Shown piece after piece: positions 1 through 6,082 of a DNA stretch of 17,893 bases. A program made the translations under genes and the position numbers. Below the pieces are notes generated by a model. It was given only the letters and a program-made list of their open reading frames with translations, searched no databases and was not told the DNA's origin. Source of the DNA: CAYVBE01 sp964448935 (GTDB taxonomy: Bacteria; Planctomycetota; Brocadiia; SM23-32); assembly GCA_964448935.1 (NCBI GenBank), contig CAYVBE010000069.1, positions 1 to 17,893 on the forward strand. Reading direction: 5' to 3'. How positions within the stretch are numbered: position 1 is the stretch's first letter; each line of letters begins with the position of its first letter.

Positions 1-68
1 TTTCGGGTCTGTGCTCACGGTTTCACCCCGTCTGTGCGCGGGCGGAAGGAGAGGCGGTTCGGCTTACC

Positions 69-100
69 CCGGGAAGCATGATTATATGCATTCTTCCCGG
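69..100. repeat. Hairpin (8-bp perfect inverted repeat)
   Basis: CCGGGAAG (69-76) and CTTCCCGG (93-100) are perfect inverted arms around a 16-base AT-rich loop. The hairpin lies about 45 bases past the tRNA 3' end. Neither side has a T tract, so it is not a standard intrinsic terminator. No gene could be supported in 1-143. Confidence 0.6.
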
Positions 101-143
101 CGGCGACAAACTCTTGCTCGGGTGAGCCAGGTCAGAAAAAAGA

Positions 144-218
144 TGGAGCCAGCGGAGGGAATCGAACCCTCAACCCCGGCTTTACGAAAGCCGTGCTCTA
201 CCGTTGAGCTACGCTGGC
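144..218 (-). tRNA. tRNA-Thr, anticodon CGU
   Basis: Read on the minus strand, the 75 bases fold into a complete cloverleaf. The acceptor stem is GCCAGCG/CGCTGGC, the D arm GCTC/GAGC, the anticodon stem CGGCT/AGCCG with loop TTCGTAA, and the T arm GAGGG/CCCTC with loop TTCGATT. The discriminator is T and CCA is encoded (144-146). The anticodon CGT (complement of 184-186) reads ACG, threonine. The G1-C72 and C2-G71 pairs agree with threonine identity. A run of six T (minus strand, 135-140) follows the CCA closely and could help termination. Confidence 0.96.
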
Positions 219-245
219 CCCTGTGTCGGCAGGTTACCAGTTACG

Positions 246-274
246 ATTATAACGTCTGCACGCAGAGATTCCAG
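246..274 (-). promoter_or_regulatory. Candidate sigma70 promoter of the tRNA-Thr gene
   Basis: On the minus strand there is a perfect TATAAT (246-251). A weak -35 (CTGGAA, 269-274) lies 17 bases upstream. Transcription would start near 239, about 20 bases before the mature tRNA 5' end, which is a sensible leader. Only three of six -35 bases match the consensus, so the call rests on the -10 box and its position. Confidence 0.55.
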
Positions 275-313
275 TTCTGGCCCCGTCCGGAAAGGTGATC
301 GCCCGTCCCGCTG

Positions 314-1423
314 TTATGCGTCCACGCGCCCGTCGGGCAGGTCGGCGGGGAGGGGCGCGGGGCGCTCGCAGGTGCTCTCCAACACCACGTGCTCGCCGCG
401 ATCGGAGGCGTCGTGGAACGCACACATGAGGTCCAGCACGTGGAACGTCAGACGGTCGTTGGCGCGATAGGGCCGGCCGACGCGGAGCGCACGCGCCATG
501 TCCGCCACGCCCAGGCCGCGGCTGTTGTCGGCATAGGGACGGCTCAGCTCGGCCTCCTCCCACTCCCCGGTCTCCTGCCGCCACAGCTCCACGGGGCCGC
601 CGAAGGTGTTCGGGTCGGGCACGTTGATGGTGCCGGCGCTGCCGAACACCTGCAGGCAGGGCATCGGCGCGCTGTGCACGTCGAAGCTGGTGATGAGGGT
701 GCCCACGGCGCCCTGATGGAAGTCCATAACCCCCACCACGTGGGTGGGCACTTCGACCTCGATCTTCTGGCCGCGCTTCGGCTCGCTGGTGATGGTGCGC
801 TCGGGGTAGCTGATCTGCGCGGAGCCCGTGACGCGCCGCACCGGGCCGATGAGATTGACCAGCGCGGTAAGGTAGTAGGGCCCCATGTCGAACATCGGCC
901 CGCCGCCGGGCTTGTAGAAGAACTCCGGATCGGGGTGCCAGGTCTCGTGCCCGCGGCCCAGCATGAAGGCTGTCGCGCCCACCGGCCGGCCGATGGCGCC
1001 CTCGTCTATCAGCTCGCGGCAGGTCTGCCCGCCGGCGCCCATGAAGGTGTCCGGCGCCCCGCCGATCAGCACGCCCTTCTCCTCCGCCGCCTGCAGCAGG
1101 TCGCGCCCATCCTTCCGCGTGATGGCCAGCGGCTTCTCGTTATACACCGACTTGCCCGCCTGGATGGCCTCCATCGCCACCTGCGCGTGGGCGCCCGGCG
1201 GAGTCAGGTTCACCACGATCTCGATGTCCGGGTCGGCCAGCAGCTCATCGGGGCTGCATGCCTTCGGGATATCGAATTCCGCGGCCTGCTGGCGGGCCCG
1301 CTCGGGCACCAGGTCGGCGCAGGCGACCAGGTGCAGCGCCTCGAATCTCTCCCCCGCCTTGCAGTAGATGCCGCTTATGTTGCCGCATCCGATTATGCCT
1401 ATGCGCGCCGGATCGGAACTCAT
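314..1423 (-). CDS. Gfo/Idh/MocA family oxidoreductase
   Basis: This 369-residue protein is a probable cytoplasmic NAD(P)-dependent dehydrogenase acting on a sugar, inositol or related polyol; the substrate cannot be read from sequence. The N-terminal Rossmann domain has the nucleotide loop GCGNISG (residues 12-18) and the family's EKPLA motif (96-100, with Lys97). The C-terminal half has the GGG...DMGPYY motif (173-184). In many relatives this reads DxGxH with a catalytic histidine; here tyrosines 183-184 take that place, as in a common subgroup of the family. I chose the ATG at 1423 over one 75 bases upstream because GGGAGAG lies 8-9 bases before it and the Rossmann strand begins directly after. 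It stands alone, divergent from the dprA-like gene. A palindrome 35-63 bases upstream may be an operator. Confidence 0.92.
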   Translation of the reverse strand: MSSDPARIGIIGCGNISGIYCKAGERFEALHLVACADLVPERARQQAAEFDIPKACSPDELLADPDIEIVVNLTPPGAHAQVAMEAIQAGKSVYNEKPLAITRKDGRDLLQAAEEKGVLIGGAPDTFMGAGGQTCRELIDEGAIGRPVGATAFMLGRGHETWHPDPEFFYKPGGGPMFDMGPYYLTALVNLIGPVRRVTGSAQISYPERTITSEPKRGQKIEVEVPTHVVGVMDFHQGAVGTLITSFDVHSAPMPCLQVFGSAGTINVPDPNTFGGPVELWRQETGEWEEAELSRPYADNSRGLGVADMARALRVGRPYRANDRLTFHVLDLMCAFHDASDRGEHVVLESTCERPAPLPADLPDGRVDA

Positions 1424-1445
1424 GTATGCTCTCCCACGTGGCGAA

Positions 1446-1486
1446 ATTACAGGTGTGGCCGATTGCGACAGGATACAGCAATCGGC
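1446..1486 (-). promoter_or_regulatory. Candidate promoter and operator palindrome of the oxidoreductase gene
   Basis: Perfect 9-base arms GCCGATTGC (1458-1466) and GCAATCGGC (1478-1486) flank an 11-base spacer. Directly downstream on the minus strand is a TGTAAT -10-like box (1446-1451), 22 bases before the ATG. No good -35 is visible: the position 17 bases upstream reads ATCCTG and lies inside the palindrome. The layout would suit a promoter controlled by a dimeric regulator, but an RNA hairpin cannot be excluded. Confidence 0.4.
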
Positions 1487-1522
1487 TGCCGCGCGCAAAA
1501 ACCAAACCCCCCAGGCCGGCCG

Positions 1523-1630
1523 GGCATCCCTTTCAGGGAAGCCCGCATTCTTTGTTGCAAGCGTTCCCAGGGTAGCCCGCCTGCGGCGGCCAACCCTGGG
1601 CTTTTATGCGTACGCCTTTCAGGCGAAACG
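1523..1630. repeat. REP-like cluster of palindromes
   Basis: Part of the 395-base gap between the two divergent genes (1424-1818), in which no gene was found. Three palindromes follow each other: CCCTTTCAGGG (1528-1538); a stem of CCCAGGGT (1566-1573) with ACCCTGGG (1593-1600) holding an inner CCGC/GCGG; and CGCCTTTCAGGCG (1613-1625). The central CTTTCAG is shared by the first and third. The compact symmetric layout resembles interspersed extragenic palindromes, but only one copy is in the window. Confidence 0.5.
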
Positions 1631-1671
1631 ACGCAGAACGAAACGTGTGCGCCGCAAAAAGACCTGGGTAG

Positions 1672-1690
1672 CTCAGGCACCGTGCCTGAG
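1672..1690. repeat. Perfect 19-bp palindromic hairpin
   Basis: CTCAGGCAC (1672-1680) and GTGCCTGAG (1682-1690) are separated by one C. Neither gene ends here (both start away from the region), so it is not a gene terminator. It belongs to the same intergenic repeat cluster. Confidence 0.6.
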
Positions 1691-1729
1691 GTCCAGAAAG
1701 TCCACAACGTCCACAAGGTTCTCAGAACC
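1691..1729. repeat. GTCCAC micro-repeat, period 9, followed by a palindrome
   Basis: GTCCAG (1691), GTCCAC (1700) and GTCCAC (1709) recur every nine bases with variable AAN spacers. A perfect palindrome of GGTTCT, C, AGAACC (1717-1729) comes next. The same unit in inverse orientation (GTGGAC every nine bases) appears at 16182-16214. Confidence 0.65.
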
Positions 1730-1751
1730 GTGCGGCCCGCGCCCCCGGCCC

Positions 1752-1780
1752 TTGAAACGCCCTCTACTTTAGTGTAGCAT
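1752..1780 (+). promoter_or_regulatory. Candidate sigma70 promoter of the dprA-like gene
   Basis: TTGAAA (1752-1757), a 17-base spacer, then TAGCAT (1775-1780). Both boxes are close to consensus at optimal spacing. Transcription would begin near 1787, leaving about 30 bases to the chosen start at 1819 but under 10 to the upstream ATG at 1795, which supports the later start. Confidence 0.6.
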
Positions 1781-1818
1781 ACGGACTGCGCTCTATGGTA
1801 ACCCGGGAGAGACGTGAC

Positions 1819-2778
1819 ATGGAATCGTTCTCAGACGAACATCTCTGCATCATTGCGCTCTGCAGCACCCAGGGCATAGGGGTGGCCGGCATCGGACGGC
1901 TTCGGGAGGCGGCGCGGGAGCGGGGCTGCCCGCTGCACGCGTTCGTTGACCTGCCGGCGGGGCGGCTGGAGGATGAACTGGGACTGTCCGGCACCGCTGC
2001 CTCGAGCGTCGCTTCGCTGGAGAGGCCGCGCCTCAGCGGTCGGGCGATGCTGGAGCGGCTGGCGTCGGTGGGCGGCGGCGCGCTGCTGCAGGAGGATCGG
2101 CGCTATCCCGATCGCATCGCCCGCTTCCTGGGGGCTGAGGCGCCTCCCGTGCTCTTCATCAAGGGCAACGCGGAGTTGCTGGAAGCAGAAACCATCGGGA
2201 TCGTCGGCTCACGACGGCCCGGCGGCGCGGCGCGCTCGGCGGCCAGGGAGCTGGCCCGTGCGCAGGTGGACGCCGGGACGACGGTGGTGAGCGGCGGAGC
2301 CAGGGGAATTGACCGGACGGCGCATCAGGTCGCCCTGAAAGACGGGAGCACGGTGCTGTTCGCGCCAACCGGCCTGCTGCGCTTTCGATGGCGCGGTCTG
2401 CGGCGGGGCAGGAGCACGGAAGACCGCTGGTGCCTGGTGAGCCCTTTTCCGCCGCTCAGCGGGTGGGAGACGGCGCACGCGCTGCAGCGCAACCGCCTGA
2501 TCGTGGCCCTGAGCGACGCCGTCGTGGGATTCGAGCCGAGAGATACGGGGGGCACCTGGAACAGTTGCACGCACGCGCTGCGGATGCGCAAGCCGCTGTT
2601 CGTGGCCTCCGGGACGCTGGAAGGGGCCAGAGGGCGGGGCCTGCGCAGCCTGGTCAGGCGTGGCGCGGATGCGCTGGATGTGGCCCGGATGCCGGACGCC
2701 GGGGAGTTCGCCCGGATGGTTGCGGCCTACCGCCCCGCTCCGGCGGCGGCACAGGAGGAACTGTTCGAGAGCCCGTAG
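1819..2778 (+). CDS. DprA/Smf-like Rossmann-fold protein (GGTW variant)
   Basis: DprA loads RecA on incoming single-stranded DNA during transformation; the role of this divergent relative is not established. The 319-residue protein has a short helical N-terminus (about 1-65), then YPDRI (96-100) and the DprA-fold motifs GIVGSRRP (127-134) and SGGARGID (158-165). The second half departs from classical DprA: it reads SPFPP...QRNRLIVALSDAVV and then GGTWNSC (244-250) where DprA has SGSLITA, and the winged-helix C-terminus is absent. This matches a separate DprA-like class with GGTW. The ATG at 1819 is preferred to 1795 because GGGAGA lies 8-9 bases before it. The gene stands alone and converges on rpsT with a 9-base gap. 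No competence or recombination gene is nearby. Confidence 0.8.
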   Translation: MESFSDEHLCIIALCSTQGIGVAGIGRLREAARERGCPLHAFVDLPAGRLEDELGLSGTAASSVASLERPRLSGRAMLERLASVGGGALLQEDRRYPDRIARFLGAEAPPVLFIKGNAELLEAETIGIVGSRRPGGAARSAARELARAQVDAGTTVVSGGARGIDRTAHQVALKDGSTVLFAPTGLLRFRWRGLRRGRSTEDRWCLVSPFPPLSGWETAHALQRNRLIVALSDAVVGFEPRDTGGTWNSCTHALRMRKPLFVASGTLEGARGRGLRSLVRRGADALDVARMPDAGEFARMVAAYRPAPAAAQEELFESP

Positions 2779-2787
2779 GGCGGGCGG

Positions 2788-3069
2788 TTACTCCTCGGCG
2801 CTCTGTTGCTTCAGCTCGTTAAGGCGGCGCTGGTACTGTCCTTGCAGGCGGGCGCCCTTGTTGGCGTGGATCACGTTCTTGGAGGCCGCCCGGTGGAGCA
2901 GTTTAGTGAGGGTGGCCAGTTGCTCTTCGGCTTCTGCCACGTCGCCGCGCTGCAGCAGCCGTTCGAACTTGTTCTCCTCGGTGCGCAGGCGCGACTTGAC
3001 GGCGCGGTTGCGGCGCCTGCGTTTCTTGTCCTGTTTCAGCCTTTTCAGGGCAGACGGTCTGTTCGGCAT
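2788..3069 (-). CDS. rpsT: 30S ribosomal protein S20
   Basis: A 93-residue, strongly basic, helical protein of the usual S20 length. The N-terminus MPNRPSALKRLKQDKKRRRRN and the later KNVIHANKGARLQG segment are characteristic; the latter corresponds to the family's GxIHxNxAxRxKSRL region. S20 is a primary binding protein of the 16S rRNA 5' domain. GGAGG lies 8 bases before the ATG. It is 50 bases downstream of the TPR gene and probably co-transcribed with it. A hairpin in that gap lies just upstream of the ribosome-binding site. It converges on the dprA-like gene with no visible terminator between. Confidence 0.95.
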   Translation of the reverse strand: MPNRPSALKRLKQDKKRRRRNRAVKSRLRTEENKFERLLQRGDVAEAEEQLATLTKLLHRAASKNVIHANKGARLQGQYQRRLNELKQQSAEE

Positions 3070-3097
3070 CGTGTTATCCTCCGGTCAGTGGGGATCG

Positions 3098-3117
3098 GAA
3101 AGCCCGGTCGGGCTTCC
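3098..3117 (-). promoter_or_regulatory. Hairpin between the TPR gene and rpsT
   Basis: On the minus strand AAGCCC, GACC, GGGCTT forms a 6-bp stem with a tetraloop, extendable to 8 bp with one G-U pair. It begins two bases after the TPR stop codon and about 20 bases before the rpsT ribosome-binding site. Only three T follow, so it is at best a weak terminator or attenuator; an rpsT leader element or RNA processing site is equally possible. Confidence 0.4.
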
Positions 3118-3119
3118 GT

Positions 3120-4475
3120 TTATTCGCTCAGTTCGTCCACGCGACGGTCCACGTCGCGGTAGTTGATGTCCACGCTGTATATCTGCTTGAAGCCCTTGAG
3201 CGCTTCCTCCGTGCGCCCCATTTTCTGCAATGTCTGTGCGCGGAGGTACCGCAGCTCCTTGCCCTCATCGTCCATGTTGGGGTGGCTCTTGATGGCTTTA
3301 TCGAACTGCTCCAGGGCCAGGTCGTACTGTCCTTTTTGGGTGAAGCATACCCCGAGCAGTTGCCGGCCTTCCTCCGCGTAGCGCGGATCCTGGGAGACGG
3401 CCTGGAAGGCGGCGATGGCTTCGTTGTATTCGCCCGCCTGCAGGCAGACCCGACCCAGTTGCAGTTGCACGGCACGGTCCGTGGGGTGCTGGGCGTGTCG
3501 CCATCTGAACTCCCGGAGCGCGAACTCGTCTCTGCGTTCCTGCAGTTCCTGCTTCTTTTCCTTCTTCGCCTCGTCTTCGGGGTTTTCCTTCAGCGCGCGG
3601 TCCAGCGCGGCTATCGCCTTGTCGTACATCGCCAGTTGCACGTCGCCCAGCCGTTCCCTGATCTGGTAGTCACCGGGCAGCAGCTCGTGCTTCTGGCGCA
3701 GCAGCTTGTGGGCGTCTTCCAGCCGGCCCACGTCTTGGTACAACTGGGCCAGCCGCAGTATCCTGGCGACATGCTCGGGGTTGTCCTCCACCTGCGGCTC
3801 GAGGTTTTCGATTTCGCGGACCAGGTCGCTTTTGGCGGCGGTCATGCGCTGGGACTCTTCCAGTTGTTCTGCCACCTCCTTGTCCCGGATCAGGTCGCGG
3901 AAGCTGTCCGCCGTCTCCATCTTGTGCGAAGCCATGTGCTCCGAAGCCTGCAGGTCGCGCAGTTCGCGCACCAGGTCCAGGTCGTTCGGCTTCAACTCGC
4001 TGAGGCGGCTCAGGTAGTTGACCGCTTCGCTGCTTCGGCCGCTACGGACCAGGGCGTCGGCCGTCCGCCGAAGCGCCTTCTGGTTGTCCGGCTTCTGCTT
4101 CACGACGTCCTGGAATACCTTCACGGCCTCTTCAGAGTATCCTGCCTTTGCGGCCGCGGCGCCGGCGTTCATCAGCGCCCAGAAGCTGCGCGGGTAGCTC
4201 TCCAGGTAGTCCTCGTAGGTCTCCAGCGTGCCCTGGGGGCCTTTGAACAGCGCCTTCACGAAGGTCAGCACCGCCCTGAACGGTTTGGCAACCATCGCCC
4301 CGATCGAGGCACCGCCGGCCTGCTGACGTCGCCGCTCGGCCGCCCGAAGCAGATTGCGGGCTTCCGGATGTTGCGGTTCCTGGCGGAGGACCTCCCGGCA
4401 GAGGTACACCGCGTAGTCCAGATTCTTCCGCTCCACTGCGTCGCAGGCCTGCGCGTAGAGGTCTTCTACAGCCAT
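3120..4475 (-). CDS. Tetratricopeptide repeat protein
   Basis: A 451-residue soluble protein with no signal peptide, built of degenerate TPR helical hairpins. N-terminal repeats cover about 1-48 (EVLRQEPQHPEARNLL) and 85-165. A charged helical segment spans about 175-230. C-terminal repeats cover about 233-300 and 335-435 (AGEYNEAIAAFQAVSQDP, KGQYDLALEQFDKAIKSHP, GRTEEALKGFKQIY). TPR proteins are protein-protein interaction scaffolds; the partner is unknown. Residues 60-80 form a short apolar/basic stretch that could be amphipathic. The ATG at 4475 is chosen over 4499 because AAGGGG lies 5-6 bases before it. It has its own promoter and reads on into rpsT, so it may have a housekeeping role, though nothing in the sequence proves a ribosome link. 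Confidence 0.85.
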   Translation of the reverse strand: MAVEDLYAQACDAVERKNLDYAVYLCREVLRQEPQHPEARNLLRAAERRRQQAGGASIGAMVAKPFRAVLTFVKALFKGPQGTLETYEDYLESYPRSFWALMNAGAAAAKAGYSEEAVKVFQDVVKQKPDNQKALRRTADALVRSGRSSEAVNYLSRLSELKPNDLDLVRELRDLQASEHMASHKMETADSFRDLIRDKEVAEQLEESQRMTAAKSDLVREIENLEPQVEDNPEHVARILRLAQLYQDVGRLEDAHKLLRQKHELLPGDYQIRERLGDVQLAMYDKAIAALDRALKENPEDEAKKEKKQELQERRDEFALREFRWRHAQHPTDRAVQLQLGRVCLQAGEYNEAIAAFQAVSQDPRYAEEGRQLLGVCFTQKGQYDLALEQFDKAIKSHPNMDDEGKELRYLRAQTLQKMGRTEEALKGFKQIYSVDINYRDVDRRVDELSE

Positions 4476-4506
4476 CTGCGCCCCTTCTCTTTTCACCAAT
4501 TAAGGG

Positions 4507-4540
4507 ATTATAAGTTAGCCGAACGTGCGCAGACTGTCAA
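4507..4540 (-). promoter_or_regulatory. Candidate sigma70 promoter of the TPR-rpsT transcript
   Basis: On the minus strand a perfect TTGACA (4535-4540) is followed after 17 bases by TAACTT (4512-4517). A perfect TATAAT (4507-4512) overlaps it, but lies 22 bases from the TTGACA. One of the two is probably the working -10. Transcription would start about 25-35 bases before the ATG. The rest of 4541-4667 shows no gene and no clear terminator for the upstream operon. Confidence 0.6.
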
Positions 4541-4667
4541 GAGTGAACGGCGGCGGAACTTTCCCCGGACATTCGGCCGGAGCCGGCGGGGCGGTCCTGA
4601 GTCGGGCCGGGTCCGTCGGCGAATGGCAGGTTCCTCCGGGCCGGACAGGCAAGGGAACGGCGTTGCC

Positions 4668-5588
4668 CTACACTTCCCCCTCGCGAAATGCGACCACGGT
4701 GTTGCGCCCCGAATCTTTTGCGGCGTAAAGGGCCTCGTCGGCACGGTGCACTACATCCTCCATCGAGAGGTCTGCCTTCCAGCACCCGATACCGATGCTG
4801 ACGGTGGGAACTGGTGGCGGAAAGTCTTCGACGGCCTTCCGAAGGTTCCCTGCGACTACGCGGGCGCCTTGCAGAGAAGTCTCCGGCAGAATGACGCAGA
4901 ACTCCTCTCCCCCATAGCGGGCAGGGAAATCGGAACGACGTACGTTTTCTTTGAGGGCCTGTGCACATTTCTGAAGCACTTCGTCCCCGGTCTGGTGGCC
5001 GTATTGGTCGTTCACTTGTTTGAAGTGATCCAGGTCCATCATCAGCAAGGAGAAAACGTTCCCCGTGCGCGCGGAGCGCTCCGCCTCTTCCTGCAGTCGG
5101 TCATCGAAACGTCTGCGGTTGGCAAGTCGGGTCAGCTCGTCGGTTACGCTCAGCTCTTCCAGTTTGTGGAGCATCTCTTCACGTTCGTGCTCCAGCATGT
5201 GCCTCCGGCGCACGTTACGGACGGTCCGCTCGATCAAGTCCGCGTTGAGGGAATCCTTGATCAGATAATCGTATGCACCAGCCTTCATCGCTTCCACAGC
5301 TTTATTCTCGTCGCCCGTGCCAGTCACGACGACGGCGGGCACGTCCCAGCCCTGCCGGGCAAGATGCTCGATGAGGTCTATGCCGCCGGCCGCCCCGCCG
5401 AGCTGAAGGTCTATGAAGACCATGTCGAAGGTATTCGGCGCAAAGCGTTCCTCCACCTCTTCGCCGGTGACCACGTGGGCCAGATCCAGCCTGTAATCCC
5501 TGAGTTGTTCTGCGTACCGGCGAAAGATCGCCGTATCGTCCGGGTCGTCTTCCACCAGAAGTGCGCGCAAGGCCTCTCCCTCGCCCAT
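4668..5588 (-). CDS. Response regulator with GGDEF output, probable diguanylate cyclase
   Basis: A 306-residue cytoplasmic protein. The receiver domain (about 8-125) has the acidic pair Glu13/Asp14, phospho-acceptor Asp60, Thr89 and Lys111. A helical linker (about 126-150) leads to a GGDEF domain (about 150-302). The active-site loop is GGEEF (226-230), a functional variant; MDLDHFKQVND (184-194) supplies the metal-binding Asp; and RxxD (217-220) five residues before the loop is an intact inhibitory c-di-GMP site. It should therefore make c-di-GMP when phosphorylated and be product-inhibited. I chose the ATG at 5588 over a GTG at 5597 because GAGGTGA lies just before the ATG and overlaps the GTG. 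It is the last gene of the signalling operon, 13 bases after the Rcp1-like receiver. Confidence 0.92.
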   Translation of the reverse strand: MGEGEALRALLVEDDPDDTAIFRRYAEQLRDYRLDLAHVVTGEEVEERFAPNTFDMVFIDLQLGGAAGGIDLIEHLARQGWDVPAVVVTGTGDENKAVEAMKAGAYDYLIKDSLNADLIERTVRNVRRRHMLEHEREEMLHKLEELSVTDELTRLANRRRFDDRLQEEAERSARTGNVFSLLMMDLDHFKQVNDQYGHQTGDEVLQKCAQALKENVRRSDFPARYGGEEFCVILPETSLQGARVVAGNLRKAVEDFPPPVPTVSIGIGCWKADLSMEDVVHRADEALYAAKDSGRNTVVAFREGEV

Positions 5589-5601
5589 CTGGGTCACCTC
5601 G

Positions 5602-6057
5602 TTATTTGCCCGGTATCTCGGCGATGGTGAGCCAGTACTCGCCGATCGTAATGACGGCTTCGAGGAAACTGCTGAATTCCACCGGTTTCGTGATGTAGGT
5701 GTTCGCCCCCCTATCGTAGCATCCCATCACGTCAGCCTCTTCGCTGGAAGTGGTAAGAACCACGACGGGGATGTGGCGCAAGTCCGCATCGTTCTTGATG
5801 ACCTCCAGGACCTCCCGCCCGTCCAGGCGGGGCAGGTTCAGGTCCAACAGGATCAGGCCGGGTCGGGGGGCGGCAACGTCTTCTCCGGCGTACGGGCCGG
5901 TATGGCGCAGGAAGTGCAGGGCCTCTTCCCCATCCCGTGCCACGTACAGCGTGTTGCAGATCCGGCCCTTCCTGAAGGCCCGACGGGTTATCTCCACGTC
6001 ATCCGGGTCGTCCTCCACCAGCAACACCGGCACGGGTTCCCTGCGTTGCCAAGTCAT
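5602..6057 (-). CDS. Rcp1-like single-domain response regulator
   Basis: A 151-residue stand-alone receiver with no output domain. It has Glu15/Asp16, phospho-acceptor Asp72 in LLDLNLPRLDG, LTTS (Thr102/103) and Lys124. The C-terminal YITKPVEFSSFLEAV...YWLTI is typical of the Rcp1 family, the receivers paired with Cph1-type kinases. It starts 25 bases after the dual-sensor kinase, whose DHp box is of the same Cph1 class, so the two are probably a cognate pair. Without an output domain it would act by protein contact or as a phosphorelay step, possibly towards the receiver-GGDEF protein just downstream. The start is a little uncertain: AAGGA lies 11 bases from this ATG, and a GTG at residue 9 has a nearer AGGGAA. 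Confidence 0.93.
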   Translation of the reverse strand: MTWQRREPVPVLLVEDDPDDVEITRRAFRKGRICNTLYVARDGEEALHFLRHTGPYAGEDVAAPRPGLILLDLNLPRLDGREVLEVIKNDADLRHIPVVVLTTSSEEADVMGCYDRGANTYITKPVEFSSFLEAVITIGEYWLTIAEIPGK

Positions 6058-6082
6058 GGCAGATGCATTCCTTTCAACTGTG

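Noticed and set aside
1672..1690. The strong hairpin as an intrinsic terminator
   Set aside because: Both flanking genes start away from this region, so no transcript needs to end here. On the minus strand the T run comes 11 bases after the stem, too far for a standard terminator.
1691..1714. The GTCCAC array as a CRISPR fragment
   Set aside because: The units are six bases with three-base spacers, far shorter than CRISPR repeats, and no cas gene is present.
389..1777. A 462-codon open frame on the plus strand
   Set aside because: It is antisense to the Gfo/Idh/MocA gene and continues into the repeat region; the translation is compositionally odd and unlike any family I know.
3282..5630. 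A 782-codon open frame on the plus strand
   Set aside because: It lies antisense across the TPR and receiver-GGDEF genes, both of which have clear motifs and ribosome-binding sites. Its translation has no recognisable domain and follows the high-GC codon pattern of the opposite strand.
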